DNA of 64,000 nt from Phallusia mammillata (lineage: Eukaryota > Chordata > Ascidiacea > Phlebobranchia > Ascidiidae): contig QLIY01000056.1 of the NCBI GenBank assembly GCA_003260075.1, forward strand, positions 180,120 through 244,119, given 5' to 3'. The stretch's first letter is position 1. Each line of letters begins with the position of its first letter. The translations under genes and the position numbers were made by a program. Of the stretch, positions 20,156 to 32,483 are shown piece after piece. Under the pieces are notes generated by a model that was not told the DNA's origin, ran no database searches, and saw nothing but the letters and a program-made list of their open reading frames with translations.

Positions 20156-23100
20156 TTATAACATAAATTCTTTCGTTGAAGGCTGGTCGAATACGTTGTC
20201 GCTTGTCGCCCCATCAGGAGTCCAGTTTTTCTGCACTTTTCCTTTCTTGAATTCAGCAACGTAGTAGGAACCTTTGTTGCCAAACCGATAGCGCAGAGTT
20301 GCAAGCGCAAACAGGATAAGGACCAAAATAGCGACCACTGAAACCACTATAAAAACACAAGACACAGGTATGAAATTCTGTTTTTTGTTGTGACATATTT
20401 TTTCACTGTTTATACACCGTAACTAACAAGTGAAGACGAAGTGTTCGTAAGTGTTGGCTAAGTATGCTCTGGCTTTTTGGTCATGGTTCTAGCCTGAGTT
20501 TGCACGCGGCATCATTTTTGCCACATGGTAGGGTCTGTTTTGGGCTTGTATTTTTGAGGTCGAGTTGAGTCTGGGTTTGGGGCCTCATTTCGGGCCTCTT
20601 ACATCTCTGACCTATAAAACTGCTGTGGGGCAAAAAACGGTACATAAAATACGTTTTAAGAAGCTTATAATGGTAACTGTGATATGTTAGCTGCAGACAG
20701 TGCACATTGTTTCGACTTGCATGGTTATATAAATTTTGCGTCTGAAGAGGCTAGCTAGTGACTTACACGCTGAAAAGCCATGCCTTTTGTGGGCGACATA
20801 ACTGGCCATAAACCACACTGAAACCGTGACCGTCTATGCCAGTATCTGCTACATACATAATATATTTCTGCAACTACGTGTTACGGTTAAGAAATGCCTT
20901 AAGCAACTTGCGACATTTAAAACCGCTTTTCTCGAAGCAAAATGACTTTTTGTTACGCCCATGAAATGGAAGGATTTATTATCCGTCAAGTGCCTTTGTA
21001 TCCCGTGCAATTGTCTATATAATATCTACCCCCAACGCTACAAGTGCAGTTTTTACACAACCTTTAAGGTCCTTGTAAATTAGCTGCAGTGTTTTAATAC
21101 TTATATTCAAAGAATTGTTTTGCCTCGTCTTAAATCTCCTTTTTGTAAAACAAACCTTGTATTTTGCGTATTTGTCGTGTCTAAAACCAGGCGATTTTTT
21201 CGCGTTATCTCACGCAGTTCATACATTAGTGCACATGTTGAGTTTATGACAGACTGGTGGACGACCTTGGCCACATCATTGGTGGTTTTGTGAGATATGA
21301 ATTATTCAAGAAACGTTGCGTTCGGGAATTTCTGCCACAGCTAGAGACCTGTTTTGGATATTGGGTTTGTGTTGCGTGTATGCATTTGGCGGGTCGAATT
21401 TTCTTCAAATTTTATCATGGCCCCCCCCCCAAGAAACGTTGCGTTCGGGAATTTCTGCCACAGCTAGAGACCTGTTTTAAATATTGGGTTTGTGTTGCGT
21501 GTATGCCTTTGGCGGGTCGAATTTTCTTCAAATTTTGTCATGGTGCATGAGAGGTAAATGAAAAAAAGTATTGATTTTTCACAGGCAACTTATGAACCTT
21601 GAAAACACAAAAGCATGACCTGAAAGCGTGTGTCACAAATCCTGTATACTGCGTTTATTTCTGTGCATAAATTGCATTAGATTTGCCATTTTGGTCTGCC
21701 AATTCCCCCCCCCCTGAGAGGTAAATGAAAAAAAAATATTGATTTTTCACAGTCAACTTATGAACCTTGGAAACGCCAAAGCATGACCTGAAAGCTTATG
21801 CCACAAATCCACATATACTGCGTTTATTTCTTTGCCTAAATTGCATTAGATTTGCCATTTTGGTCTGTCAATATCCTGTTTGAACTAGATTTGTTTTGTT
21901 TAGCTTAAGCAATGCCGCAAATTGTAGGTATGTTTTAGTAGGCCTGTCTTGGGGACTTTTAAGTCAGAACTTAAAATAGATCAACGTAAATGACAAACTA
22001 ATGCCCCTTGAGTGTTGGTGGCGGGGGTTATAACCCATAATCGGATTACTTCTTAATTCGCAAATTCTCTTGAGGTGCAAATGCTTACCTATTAATATCG
22101 TGATGCTGGCTTTATACGTCGACGACGCACATGTGACGTCAGGGGTCGGTGACGTAAACGTTCCGTTGGTTGTGTCGACTGCTTCGTCAATTGATGGCAA
22201 ATAACCTTTAAAAATGGTAAATGGCTTTAAAAGAAGTCTTATTGTTTTATCTGTTTTTTTTTCTGGTATTTTCGAAAAACCCATGCGTTTATGCTTGCAG
22301 AATTAATATCATAGTAAAGGTATGGAACCAATGGTATACAACACTTAAAATAACAAGCAATGGTTTATAACAGTCAATTGTGTTGCTGAACTACGATAGA
22401 AACATGTTTCTATTCTACTTGGGTTAAGACGTAGTGCTATAATTTTGATCTGACAAAATCAAGTTGCATTGTACCATGCCTCATTAGTATTGGTATTCTG
22501 GTTAAATTGTTGTATAATAATCTGTTAAGATACTGTATTGCATAGTAGCAGACTGTCGCCCCTGTCAAATCATCCGCAATCTTATTGTCTTGAAGGGACA
22601 GCTGTCAATCCGCTCTTTTTAATTGCGTTAGCCCTGTCAGTGACCTGCGATTGTTTTTATGCTACCAGCTGGGTATGATCCCAATCACTATGCTCTTGTT
22701 ACATTGTTTGCAGTACGGTGGCAATACGTGAATATGCGTTATATGTTTCTAATTATGCAAATAACTAGGATTTCTGGCGAATATTTTTGTTTTCAACTAT
22801 TTAAAAACCTGTGTGTGAATGTATGACTAATTCTGGACGGAAATTGCAGGAAACAAATCATATTTGAAATACATATTGCTAGAAAACAACTAAAACGAGT
22901 CCAAAACAGCGAGATTTATACCACCCTAAAGGTGACACTTGATACGCAATCTTCTATGGTCCTTTGAATCCACCTCATTACTTAGGTATGAAACACTTAT
23001 TTATTTACAGTAATAACCCTTGGTTTACTGAACAATACTGCATGACTAATTGTATTACGTCCTCATTTGACTTGGTTTGTGTAACTTATTTCAAACGGTT

Positions 23101-23342
23101 CAGTCGAAACAGAAATTAAATCTTTACGTTTTTAGAAAGTTGATGTTTTTGTTTAGCCATTGTTGTTGTAATATCGATTTTGCCTGTTTTAATTACTAAC
23201 ACACGTCATTGCACCTTATTCAAATAGAAAATCAAAATCGAACACGATTTTTAATAAGTAAAGTATATCTACCACTTCCGCTGTTCAAATCTTCGTCATC
23301 TGTCTGGGGTAGTTCCTTGTAATGACCCGACGTATCCGCCAT
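20156..23342 (-). CDS. Glycophorin C / neurexin-tail-like single-pass membrane protein
   Basis: Three exons (23342-23273, 22205-22089, 20346-20156), all joined in phase 1, give 125 aa. There is no N-terminal signal peptide. The extracellular part (about 1-58) is acidic and Ser/Thr-rich with one N-glycosylation sequon (NGT). A 22-24-residue hydrophobic helix (about ITILIVVSVVAILVLILFAL) follows, then cytoplasmic RYRFGNKGSYYVAEFKK and a C-terminal STKEFML. In glycophorin C, CASPR and neurexins the juxtamembrane R-Y-x-F/Y-x-x-K-G-[TS]-Y motif binds the FERM domain of protein 4.1, and the C-terminal K-E-[YW]-[FYL]-[IV] binds PDZ proteins such as p55/CASK; both are recognisable here, although the final residue is Leu. 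Length matches human glycophorin C (128 aa). A role in anchoring cortical actin is inferred. Exons are spaced widely, so an unread exon is possible. Confidence 0.7.
21308..21870. repeat. Two duplicate blocks with C10 runs in the glycophorin-like gene intron
   Basis: Bases 21308-21420 recur at 21431-21540 around C10 (21421-21430). Bases 21548-21704 recur at 21715-21870 around C10 (21705-21714). Both lie between exons 2 and 3, so the real intron is roughly 270 bp shorter. Confidence 0.7.
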
Positions 23343-26300
23343 AGAAACTTGCTTTGTGTATTTCCTTGTTAAGACTTAATCTAGCCTGTTGTTATTTTGT
23401 TAACACTAGATACTAACCCTTACACAGTCACCTGTAGACGAAAAAGGTTTTAAACTTCACCGCATTTGAACAGTACTGATAGTATTGCCGACGGTTTTTT
23501 ATACGTTTGTTTACCAAATGCCGTTTTCATGTGGTTTCATATCGTGACCCAGACGCGTTTTTTTATTCACTGACGTATTTTCGTCTTGAAGCCTTCTCCT
23601 AATGCAGTGGTTCTTAACCTTATACTGATCGCTGACGATTTTTTTTATCGCTGCGTACCACCTAAACCCTGTTTAAATGGGTAGAGCAAGAGATAGGCCT
23701 AATTTTTGTCACTATGATTACATATTTCTAAAGCCAGCAAGGTTAGCGATTCCAAAAGAATGTGCAAGACATAAGTTTCGCCTAAAACCGGGGCTGATCA
23801 GTTGGGTCAGCTTTGCTCTTAATGTTGTAACTTGAATTTGGTACAGCAGAAAACTGCTAGCGTATCACCTTAAAAGCTGCGGCGTACCACAGGTTACCAC
23901 ACCATCAATGCAGGCATATCATTTACCCTAACACCCTTTAGTGTTGGTGGAAAGCAAATTGAGGAAAATCCCATAGCAAAGCAAATTGTGTAATATCCGT
24001 TTTCGCTGCCTTCTAATCAAGACGTAAAATCCGTTTTTCGCTCAACAAAAGGCTGTAAATGGAAAGTCCAAGACCCGGTTTTATCCAAATGCCCCAACGC
24101 CAGAAACAATGCAGTTTTAAACTACTTTTAAATATCAGTTTACTTTTTGAATGCTGAGTTGGGAAGGCTTTAAATTTTAGACCGCAATAGAATCTCTACT
24201 GAAACTGGCCAATGCAGAAAGGCCTTGACTGTTTTAAATACCAGGTATTGCTAGATTGACTGTTCAATAGTTTCCAGGTATTAACATTTTATAAAAATTT
24301 TATGACTCCCATTTCCTCAATTAATAACAATGCCAAGACTTTGAACAGACTTTATTGAGCAAAACAGCCAAGCCATTCTAACAATAGGCAGTTTCCAGCT
24401 GAGCCTGATATATAAATATATACCCATTGTATTATTGATACATAAGTTATAAAATAACTCGTTTAGCATAAATGCACTGGCTTAAACTTGATTATTCAAA
24501 TGGTTCTCTGCAGCTTGAAATCATATACTGCCCTTGAGCGCTAGTTCTGTACTATTCTGCTGTTCAACTGTGTACGCACATAAACATGCAACACTCGTTT
24601 GACATTTCAATCCTAAGCAGCACCAGCTTAATCTCTTGGTACAAGCATTCGATCGATGCAGAGAAACCAGTACCGATCTATAATACCACAACAAGGTTAC
24701 ATAAAGTCTCAAGGACGACCGCAGCAGGCTTAAAACAATCAGCACCTCTTAAAGGTGTCCAACACTTACGTAACTTGGTTTTCTTAGACTAGTGGGTCAA
24801 GTTTTAGCATTGACTATGCGCCAAATCCTTCTACATTGCGCTGTTTTTGAGACTTACACCCGTTGTGCTGATGGCATATTTATGCTAACCTCCTGGTACA
24901 CTCATTTATAGTTGCCTTGACACTTTTGTACGATGTACGCCCGGTACCAGCTGAGCTATACCTGTAACTGTCATCCTGGTAGTTTCGCAACAGTTCTACC
25001 GTTTGACTGACTGTACCTTGCCTTCTACCATTGCCTGCCTGCTGCTACCGAGCGACATGCATTTTGAATCGTTTCCTGTATGTATGCTGGGCTGCAACTG
25101 TCGTGCTTGGGGCTTTATATTTACGTTTTCGCATTGTTCAATGTGCTCGTCAGCTGTCTATACATCCATTGTCGCTCTTTAATGAATGTAAATATCAAGG
25201 CATACAAATCAACAATAATTGCTTGTTTCTAAACTAAACGTCAATCTTTAAAGACTCGTTTTTGTACAATTTGGACTGAAGATTTTTTTAATTAACTGGC
25301 GGAATTTTGGTAATATGTCATCAGTAATACCAAATGTAGGGTATTTTCAAAAATAAATAATGTAGATTAAGGTTAAAATGGTACAAATCCGGTTATATAA
25401 GTTTAGTAGCAGTTCAAACGTTCGTAACGTTTTTGGACATTTAATTTGCCTCTCCTTGCTACGGTTAATCCTTGAGTTACTAAAACAAGTACGAACAGAG
25501 TCCAAAACACCTAAAAACGGTATTTTGAACATATAATGTATGGAATACCACTCATTTGCATTTTAGTAAACCTAAAAAACACAGGTCTAACTGAACGCAA
25601 GTCTTTGAACAAAAAGCATTAGGTTTGCGTTGACAGTCTTGCATCTAATCATGAATAAAACATAGGTTTCTACGTACAGACAGACTTTCAACGCAGCGCC
25701 GTCCGTAATACGATCCATCCTATTTCTAGATAATAGTTTTATAAGCATTGTTTTTCGTCTTTTTTGTTATTAGTTCAGTAGCTTATAATTTTTTTGTATC
25801 CGATCACGTAAAAGTTTTACAGGCTAGACACATTTGGCTGTTGAAAATAGACGATATAAAACGTTCGAAAAAGCGTCCTTCCATACCATTAAAAATCTAC
25901 GAAAAAATTGAACCGTTTAATTTCGCCACAAAAGGAGAATGCCAACAGACTGTTTTTTGATCCCTATTCTTTGTGTGTATTTTTGCAAATTCCTTGACGT
26001 CATTCAACGCTGCAACCAATAGGAATCGAGATCGACGATTGTGGCTCATGACATATCCGACAAACGCAAGATTTATATGCGGTAAGTTTCTCGTGGATAT
26101 TACATGTGATGTTTGTGTGTGCGATCTAACCAATTTACGTCCAAACAGTTAGCAGCTCGTTTTTATGTGATTAGAATATAGGTACAATGCGGGCGCATGT
26201 TTCTTAGCCATAATTGATGTACATCAGTGATGTTTAAGCTTTTCTAAAATTCTGCCAATTTGGTTCGTCATTAATGAGGAGAGTAACTTTTTTTGTTTTG

Positions 26301-27129
26301 CGCACGCCTTAAATTTTTTTGACAAAATTGCATTGCGATTTTGGAGAACAACTTGACTAGAATGGTAGAGCTACTAACACCTTAACTCACGGCAGACCCA
26401 CATTTTGATAATTTTTGAAAGGTGGCGCTAAGAGCTGAATTATTTATTTAGCAGCTAAAGAGGGTTAGGGTTGGGATGTAAGTTTTTGAGAATTTTACAT
26501 TAGGAAATCACTTCTCTTGCTAGTTTGAATGAATTTTAAATGCTAATACCTTACCCCCATCCTAATAGCCCCGACCCTTATAGCCCGTAAGCATGTTTAG
26601 AGACATATCGTTTTAATCGGTAAAAGTGCTATTTGCGTGGATCCCTGAATGCTGTTTTGTAAACGAACTTAATTTTGTTTTGTTTTCTAAAAGCGTTTGT
26701 TTATTGTTTTTTTTTTTGCAAGGAAAGCTCTGAACAGACTTGTGTAATTTTCCTTTGATCCACTTAAATTCTTCGGTTTTAATGCGATAAAAGTTAGGTT
26801 ACTATTCCTTGATCACTTTTGTTTGTTGCAAAATTAATGTTACAGTGGCTATGTAGATGAGTCGTTCTTAAACGACGGGTTTACCTTAGAGTGTGCAAAT
26901 ATATACGAGGCAAAAATTAGTTATTTTGAAGTCCAATCGCTACTTAAAGTTTTCAGACTTGTCTTTTCAAGCTGTTTTTCTACGCGATTTCGTCAGTAAA
27001 AGCATAGTTCACCTTCTGGGTTAATTAAAACCCGCATTTAGAAAATTCAACTATACTGAAAATTAAAGAGTACGTTTGTTTTTGCCTGAATGTAAAACAA
27101 AAACACTCGAAATGCTGCAGATATTTCAC
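23343..27129. other. Intergenic 3.8 kb, no gene recognised
   Basis: Upstream of the glycophorin-C-like gene and downstream of the lipase. Contains a degraded hAT-like repeat at about 23605-23915 (left end CAGTGGTTCTTAACC, interior GCGTACCACC, right part GCGTACCACAGGTTACC) and, from about 26374, a broken relative of the MITE at 28118-28390. Short frames at 24.5-26.1 kb show no domain or splice structure. Confidence 0.5.
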
Positions 27130-27135
27130 TTTATT
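27130..27135 (-). terminator. Poly(A) signal AATAAA of the lipase
   Basis: AATAAA on the minus strand 46 nt past the lipase stop codon, in a good position for cleavage. Confidence 0.65.
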
Positions 27136-27180
27136 GCTGTTGTACTGAAACACCAGCAAATTTCATCTGCTGCCTTCCAT

Positions 27181-30100
27181 TTAACTGGTGTAGAAGGAAT
27201 ATCTTATGTCGTGGTCCAACTCTTGATCCGGATCACCGTAGTACGTGTACCTAAAATAAGTCTTAAGCTTAGATACCCATGTAAAGAAGAAACTGTGGCT
27301 GATACAAGAGCTCTGATTGATTCGCCCTTTACAAGTTGTAAGTTGTTCACTAAAGGTATTTTTCAGTGCCACTCTAGGAACGACTGGTTTCAATTTGAAC
27401 CAGCCATTTTGTCCCTGCGATTGTACTCTGGCCGTTGAAAAGAGAAAATGTGGAATAGGCAAATGCTGTTATCAATCTGCGCTTTACGAGTAGTTAGTTA
27501 TTCACTAACTTGTTCAGAGGCTTTGCGCATTTATTTTTGTGCGCCCACTTTGGAGGACCACTCGTTTAATACATCAGCGTATTTAAAATTTCCATTTTTA
27601 AATGAATTTTCCATTAAAATATTCGACTTTCGAAGGGTTTTTTTCCGCTTAACCTGCGTAGCTCGGTTGGTAGAGCGCGACTTCCGCAAAGACTCCTGTC
27701 TTGGGTTCGAATCCCACCACAGACTAGATTTTTCTAGCCTACGCCTTGCCATATGGGAATGCTTGATGACCGACTGATTCGGTATGGCGCCTTCAAAAGG
27801 CCTAGCGTACTGTGATTCCCTTGTCACAACAATGGCTACAATACACACTCACCATGCTTGCTCCTCGTTAATCCAGACTTGTATGTAGTCCACCATCAGG
27901 TACTGGTTGTAAAGGGTGTACTCTGTTTGTTTCCAGAGTAGCTTCACCTTGTTTATTTGGTCAGTAGGAAAATGTTCGTACTGAGTGACATAGGAGTACG
28001 TTTGACTGGGACGTAGCTGCAGCGATACTTTCTCACTGATAATAAAATATAATCATAAGATTAGATATGTATTTAGACAGGTGCTTGCGTTTGGAACATT
28101 TTGCTGTGGTGGAACTACTAACACCATACCTCATGGTAGACCCACATATAGCTAGATTTCGATAGGTGGCGCAATAAGCTGAATTATTCATTTAGCAGCT
28201 AAAAAGGGGTAGGGTTGGGAAGTAAATTTTAAAATTTTACATTAGGAACAAAGTTTTAACGTCAGTTTTGTGTAAGTTTTTGTTGAATTGCTAACACCAA
28301 CCCTAATAGCTCTAACTGTCAGCATTTTCGGAAATTTGTGCTCTTTGCGCCACCTATCGAAAGTTAGCTGAATGTGATCTGCCGTGTTAGTACATTTTGC
28401 TGGTATTTTAAAACATAGGTTAATTTTTGTGTTTAATATTGTCAAAGGGTAAGAACGTTGGGGTGTTTGTTATTATTATTGTGGCAAATCAAGTAATTTT
28501 TGCGTGAAAAGTTTTTGCAAACCCTAATTTTCTAATTTTTGTACCAGAAAGTATATTTTTCGGAGTACGATTGTATGCATTAGCTGTCTGTTGATTTTAA
28601 CCGACCACATAAACGATAATAGAAGCTTACTCGCTAAGCTGCTCCTGTTCAGAATTGCTGCCGTCTTGTCCGTACAGAGTTAAAAACAGTTGCCCTTCCA
28701 CACCATCGCTGTTGGGGCCCGTCACCACTCTTACGTACGTCATGAATTCTATAAAAAAAAATTTATTACAACAAGCCCAATATATCAGCGTTAGTGCTTC
28801 GTCTCATATACAGTAGACCTCTGTTAATCCACACCCGTTTAGACCAAAAACTGCCCGGGTTAGGCGAAGACCCGGATTAAACGATGCCGATTAGTTACAG
28901 CCTTAACACAGTACTAATCAATTGCAAATTTTTGTCCGAATTAAGCGAAGATCTAATTTAGCTGATGGTTACTACATGACCAAATCGCAATAAAATGTAG
29001 AACATATTAAAAATGTTTTACTGTTAAAACTGAAAACTGCCCTTTGCATATTGACTTTAACCTCGGTTAAACCGGATTCGGGTAATCCGGAACTTCGCCC
29101 AGTTTAGACAAAACTTGTGGTACAAATGACTTGTAATGTAAGAAAACTTTAACTAATCAACATCAGTTAATCCGTAACTTCGTGTATTCCGAACAAATCT
29201 TTTGGCCCAAACGGGTCCTGATTACCTGAGGAGGTTTACTGTAGCCAGTTTTGTAAAAAAATAGGGAAATAAACTTACCGCAAAACGGTGCCATTGGGCC
29301 AGTTGCAAGGTAATAGTTGGGAGTGTTAATTGGTTCGCCTTTGTATTCATTTGTCCAGTAGCCCATTGGTGGGCACCACTACGAAGAATATAATGCTTAG
29401 TAGAGATAGACCAAACGCGTTTTGTAAGGTTACAGATTCCGACTATTTGTAGTTAAGTGGGCCAATAACCGATATTTTAAGCCCATATTTTGTTTGCATT
29501 AAAAAGTCTAAATTTGTACCGTTTCAGAAGCAAAAACTACAACCCCCCCCCCGGGCCAATAACCGATATTTTAAGCCCATATTTTGTTTGCATTAAAAAG
29601 CCTAAATTTGTACCGTTTCAACAGCAAAAATTACAGCGTTGTTTAAAATGAAACATCAGTATTTGAAACATAACTTACATCAGTTTCGCAATTCAAACAG
29701 TGCCCAGCCTGATAGTCCGCATAGCTGTCGCAAGGGTTGCCAGCAAACGGGCACGATGAACGGATGCTCTCGATGTAAAAGTCTATCGCCCTCAAATGGT
29801 TGCATCCCCCCCCCCAACATCAGTATTTGAAACATAACTTACATCAGTTTCGCAATTCAAACAATGGCCAGCTTGATAGTCCGCATAGCTGTCGCAAGGG
29901 TTTCCAGCAAACGGGCACGATGAGCGAATGCTCTCAATGTAAAAGTCTATCGCCCTCAAATGATTGCACGCGACGAAGTCTTGCGTTCCTTCCCACACGC
30001 CGTCAACTCCAACGATCGTTGATAAAGCGTTCTGTTGAATGAATTCGGTTTAGACGCAGAGTTCTTCAACCGGGGTTCCGTGACTTCAAGGGTTGCACGC

Positions 30101-32414
30101 CCCCCCCCCGCCGTCAACTCCAACGATCGTTGATAAAGCGTTCTGTTGAATGAATTCAGTTTAGAGTTTTATGTGGCGTATTTACCCAAAGCACGTCTGG
30201 TGTATTTTGCCCCCCCCCCGGTTGCAAAAGGTGCTCAAGGTGGACACGCGTTTGGTAATATTAAAAGAGTGGACGATGTAGAATAGGTCGGAAATTGTGG
30301 AGCGCTGGAACAAATGCCCAACTCTAGTTGAAACAGAATTCAAGAAAACAACAAGAGAAAATTGTATAGATATGTCTTTTATTGACCAACGCAATCAATT
30401 TTTTCGTATTATTTGCTACTAAGAGGAAAAACTAAGTTCATAATCTGGTGCCTGTGTATAAATCAAAACCGCAATTACGTCTTTTCTGATAATAAGATTG
30501 TTTTAAAATTTAGCAACCCTTTCAGTTTACTAGAAAAGTTTGAAAAACATTGATCTATGTCAAGGGCCTTAGAGGGTCTGAATAGGAAATTGCTGGTTTA
30601 ACCGATAAATTAGTTTCTCTCGTTGCAAAATAGTGATTAAATTTGATTACATTTTTCCCCTTTGTAGTGTTCAAAATCAAAAATAACAGGTGTAGTGTTA
30701 AAGGCAAAATGATCCTCTTGAACGTACATTTTTGTCGGGTATCATAATCTTTTGTGTCTAACGTTTTGTTTTCTACTAAAACCGCTTTGCTATACCCCAG
30801 TGCAGCCAAAACTGTGCTTACTATTTGTATAATGGTACCTGATCGCATCCCGGTTGCATAATCCCGTCGTTAGGCCAAAAATCGATGTGTCCCGACACTT
30901 GGTTGATTCCGAAACCGAAATCTACGAGCTTTTCTGCGTCGGTATGCATAACGTCCACAAATTGTGCATCAGTGGAGTCCAACCGAACTTCGTCAGGTGT
31001 ACCTTCAAAGTAGGGACCCGCTGGGTCAAGACCTGCGAAATGGTACGTTTTTTGAGTGAAAGAAAAAAATGTATTTTGGGTTTATACTTTGAATCTGACG
31101 GTGTCCTACTAAAGTATACAACATACGTGGCAGGCAACAGTGCTTGTGATTCGACTTTTGACGGGTTTGTGTAGACTGTAAGACCAGGTGGTAGAGTGCC
31201 CCCCCCCCTCATCATGGACCACTAGTGGTCCATGGACCACCAGTTGAGAACCACTGTACTAAAGTATACAACATACGTGGCAGGCAACAGTGCTTGTAAT
31301 TCGACTTTTGACGGGTTTGTGTAGACTGTAGACCAGGTGGTAGAGTACAAGACCCGGTCTCATGTCATGGGTTCGAATGCCACTGCAAGCTAGATTCTAG
31401 TTTTTGTCTTGATTGGTATAACGCCTTTAATGTACCTGGCTTACTTTGATTTAAGATGAGTATGACGTGATCTCTGGTCTGCATGAACGCTTCAGGGCTG
31501 TTTCTAGTTCTTGTTAATGTTCGCGGTAGCACTCTCCGTTCAGTAACATAATTATGTATGGAAAGCCACCCACTGTAGTTTTACCTGAGATTCTGCCGAT
31601 TTTCGAATAAACCTTTGCTCCTAGGTAGCTGCAAGCTTGCGCACCAAGGCTGTGTCCAATGCAGTGAAAATCGGACGCAGTCTTTCCATAATAATCCTGC
31701 GTTTAAGAGAAAGGTCGTTACGCGAGAGAGCACGTAGACAAATTAGTACACTTGTTTCAATGTACGATTTTCGTGCCCAAAGCCAATTTAACAGGGTAGT
31801 CTGGAATACTAAACACGGTTCCTGAGTTTTATGAGGAAAATAACGGCAGAAATAGACGTAAAAAGCAACATGCTCTATTATTCAAACGCTTCGGCAAATG
31901 CTTAGATATCACTGATGATGGCATGAGCATTTACCGAAACATTTGAAAAATAAAGCATGTCGCGTTTACGTCTATTTGGGCCGTTAAAATTCCTCATTAA
32001 ACTTAACAGGTATTTTATAAACGAAATCTTATGAAATCTGATAAAGATATCACGCGTTTACCATTATGTTGTTGATGAAAAGAGCAATTTCCGCACCGAC
32101 CACTTGCGTATCTGTAGCACTGAGGGCATAATTGATTGTCAGAGATCCCCCAAACCATCCGACGCGAAAGATGTTGACGTCATCAACCTGTTACGTCATA
32201 GGATTACTTGTTTTTTTAGACTAAGAGTATTTGAACTGAACAGTATCTGACCCTTTAACTTCTGTATGATCCACCGGCTGGAAAATGCTAATTTAGCTAA
32301 TACTTGTCACGCATACTACAGCAACTTAGGAGATTTACTAAAAACTAGTGGAAAATTTTGCTAAATTATCAGAAGAATTGCATTTTTTATTTTAATTAGT
32401 GTGTGTTGGTGGGA

Positions 32415-32483
<69 letters not shown>

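Noticed and set aside
27654..27730. tRNA gene
   Set aside because: A and B boxes are present, but the acceptor stem and cloverleaf are not complete and the same unit with a shared 3' body recurs at least three times, so it is a SINE.
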